Source of the DNA: Flagellimonas hadalis
GTDB taxonomy: Bacteria > Bacteroidota > Bacteroidia > Flavobacteriales > Flavobacteriaceae
Assembly (NCBI RefSeq): GCF_007785775.2
Contig: NZ_VNIK02000002.1
Span: forward strand, 124,001-188,000
Direction of reading: 5' to 3'
Length of the DNA stretch: 64,000 nucleotides
Under the pieces are notes generated by a model. It was not told the origin of the DNA, searched no databases, and was given only the letters and a program-made list of their open reading frames with translations. The translations under genes were made by a program, and so were the position numbers. Below are positions 62,285 through 64,000 of this stretch, piece after piece (the first letter of the stretch is position 1; the number at the start of each line of letters is the position of its first letter).

Positions 62285-64000
62285 ATGAAAAGAATCTACT
62301 TGGCTTTTGCGGCTGTTTTGATGTCCGCAATGGCATTTTCACAAGGAACTCTTACTGGTACGGTCACAGACGGGGAACTGGGCGGTCCGCTTCCAGGGGC
62401 AACTGTGATGGTGAAGGGAACCAGCACAGGTACATCAACTGATTTTGATGGAAACTTTACTTTGGAAGTCAACCAAAGTTCCGGGACCCTGCTCATTTCC
62501 TATATCGGATTTGTGAGCAAAAGTGTTCCTTTTACTACTACAGGCAGTGTTGGCACCATTGCCCTACAGCCTGATGCCGAGGAATTGGAAGGTGTCGTTG
62601 TAGTAGGGTCTGGTATCATTGACCTTGCGACAGACAGAAGAACTCCTATTGCGGTTTCTTCAGTTCCGATCAAAGTAATCCAAGAAAAAATTGGTACACA
62701 GGATGTTACCATGACCTTGGTCAACACCCCATCTGTATATGTTTCAGGACAAGCAGGAGGTTTTGGTGACACCAACATGAGGGTCAGGGGTTTTGAACAG
62801 GACAACACCGCATTCCTTTTGAACGGTCAGCCCATCAATGGTATGGAAGATGGTTTGATGTATTGGTCAAACTGGTCCGGGATGAACGATATCGCCAACG
62901 GTATCCAGATCCAGCGTGGTCTCGGATCTTCCAAATTGGCCATTTCTTCTGTGGGTGGTACCGTGAACTTTGTGACCAAGGCCACTGAAATGAACGAAGG
63001 AGGTTTTGGTTATGCCACTGTGGCGAACAACAACTATTTGAAAACTTCTGCAGGATATAATACAGGAATCTCCGAAAAAGGATGGGGTATGAGCGTTATG
63101 CTTTCCCACTGGCAAGGAGATGGGTACAATGAAGGAAACTTTGGTGAGGGACAGACCTACTTCATTTCTGTAGGATATAGGCCCAACGATACCCACGGAT
63201 TCAACTTTTTGATCACAGGAGCTCCACAGTTCCACGATCAAAACTTTACCAAATCCATATCAAGCTACTTGGAGTATGGTCTCCGCTACAACAATAACTG
63301 GGGGGTCTATAATGGTCAGTACATGACCGAAAGAAGAAACTTCTACCACAAACCGGTCGCCAACTTGAACTGGGACTGGAACATCAGTGAGACATCCCAA
63401 CTTTCTACCGTATTGTATGCCTCTTGGGGCCGTGGTGGTGGAACAGGGAACTTGGGTCGTCGAATCAGGACTGCTGAGGGCCGTATCGATTATGACGCCA
63501 TTTATGCCCAAAATGCAGCAGTCACAGGAGGTATTGGTTATAACAACTCAGGATTCGATCCTGCCTACATCACCCGTTCTTCCATGAACTTGCACAGCTG
63601 GTACGGTTTGGTTTCAAACTTTGAGAAAAAATTCTCCGAAAACCTTACTTGGAACGTGGGTGTGGATTTAAGGACATATTATGGTGAGCACTTTAGGGTG
63701 GTTGCCGATTTCCATGGCTTGGATGGCTGGAGAGAAAATATCAGGTTGGTCGACCAAAACAACGACCACCAACCTTACGGTGATTCTGGTGAATATAAAT
63801 ATTCATTGGCGACAGAGAGCTACAAACCCAGTGCTTGGGGAAATACCTTTAGAAGTTTCTCTGAACTTCAAAAGACAGATTATAGTAATGATGAGCGTAT
63901 TTCCTACGGAGGTGTCTTTACCCAGTTAGAGTATGCTACCGATGATTTCTCTGCTTTCTTCCAAGGCGCATTGTCCAATCAGTACCACCAAAGGTTCGAT
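62285..64000 (+). CDS. TonB-dependent receptor, C-terminus beyond the window edge
   Basis: The first 572 residues of an outer-membrane receptor. A signal peptide ending AFSQ is followed by a CarboxypepD_reg-like domain (about 22-95: GTLTGTVTDGELGGPLPGATV, GTSTDFDGNF) and a plug with MRVRGFEQDNTAFLLNGQP and LGSSKLAISSVGGTVNFV, then barrel strands. The frame is open to the last base. It is of the flavobacterial type without a SusC-specific signature, and no SusD gene can be seen from here. It has its own promoter after pgi. Confidence 0.93.
   Translation, partial: MKRIYLAFAAVLMSAMAFSQGTLTGTVTDGELGGPLPGATVMVKGTSTGTSTDFDGNFTLEVNQSSGTLLISYIGFVSKSVPFTTTGSVGTIALQPDAEELEGVVVVGSGIIDLATDRRTPIAVSSVPIKVIQEKIGTQDVTMTLVNTPSVYVSGQAGGFGDTNMRVRGFEQDNTAFLLNGQPINGMEDGLMYWSNWSGMNDIANGIQIQRGLGSSKLAISSVGGTVNFVTKATEMNEGGFGYATVANNNYLKTSAGYNTGISEKGWGMSVMLSHWQGDGYNEGNFGEGQTYFISVGYRPNDTHGFNFLITGAPQFHDQNFTKSISSYLEYGLRYNNNWGVYNGQYMTERRNFYHKPVANLNWDWNISETSQLSTVLYASWGRGGGTGNLGRRIRTAEGRIDYDAIYAQNAAVTGGIGYNNSGFDPAYITRSSMNLHSWYGLVSNFEKKFSENLTWNVGVDLRTYYGEHFRVVADFHGLDGWRENIRLVDQNNDHQPYGDSGEYKYSLATESYKPSAWGNTFRSFSELQKTDYSNDERISYGGVFTQLEYATDDFSAFFQGALSNQYHQRFD

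Noticed and set aside
62285..64000. Right-edge receptor as a SusC/SusD carbohydrate system
   Set aside because: No SusD-like gene and no SusC-specific sequence are visible; a general TonB-dependent receptor is all that can be supported.

Overview
The window looks like chromosomal DNA of a marine member of the Flavobacteriaceae (Bacteroidota), most like a Muricauda/Flagellimonas-type genome. This is inferred from the bat aerotolerance operon, TonB-dependent receptors with CarboxypepD_reg-like N-termini, many short LxxC lipoproteins, TAnnTTTG promoter boxes, a near absence of Shine-Dalgarno sites, a long IleS and the kynurenine-route enzymes. No rRNA, tRNA, CRISPR array, complete insertion sequence or prophage was found.

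Layout. 1-7377 (minus): the bat operon moxR, DUF58, a BatD-like membrane protein, batA, batB, batC (TPR) and batD, which runs off the left edge. 7536-10532 (plus): aldo/keto reductase, SDR, a decayed four-helix-bundle remnant and an AlbA_2 (Schlafen-type) protein, followed by a palindromic repeat. 10704-13577 (minus): amylosucrase and fructokinase, a compact sucrose-to-glucan unit. 13735-17995: metallophosphatase, acyl-ACP desaturase, a helix-hairpin-helix membrane protein, a gene-free gap with a plus-strand terminator, and an ALDH7-type dehydrogenase. 18071-20316 (minus): DUF1304, 3-hydroxyanthranilate dioxygenase, a CAP protein and CvpA. 20376-23715: two small proteins with glpD, tail to tail with gpsA. 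23841-26538: a flavobacterial lipoprotein and a SulP transporter.

26545-35295 is an almost continuous minus-strand stretch of envelope and secreted proteins: exported DinB and YciI proteins, an esterase with TPRs, an AT-rich lipoprotein gene that looks imported, META-domain lipoproteins and a cytochrome c lipoprotein. 35313-40277 holds mixed metabolic and transport genes and an orphan TraO-like protein. 40363-46216 (plus): trans-sulfuration enzyme, glutamate dehydrogenase, recO and a TonB-dependent receptor, then a 139-bp inverted-repeat element. 46855-52004 (plus): ileS, a DksA-like protein, a beta-rich exported protein and lspA. 53031-62111 (plus): uvrC, patatin-barrel, a candidate small RNA, DUF3108 protein, tryptophan 2,3-dioxygenase, M23 peptidase and pgi. 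A TonB-dependent receptor runs off the right edge.

Functional links: amylosucrase releases fructose that the adjacent kinase can phosphorylate, and Pgi could connect it to glucose-6-phosphate. Tryptophan dioxygenase and hydroxyanthranilate dioxygenase are two steps of one route to quinolinate, encoded about 40 kb apart. The least explained features are a set of forward terminators preceded by a shared 17-base motif, one at the end of a clearly structured candidate sRNA; the AT-rich cassette near 30-31 kb; and the cluster of exported members of families that are normally cytosolic.
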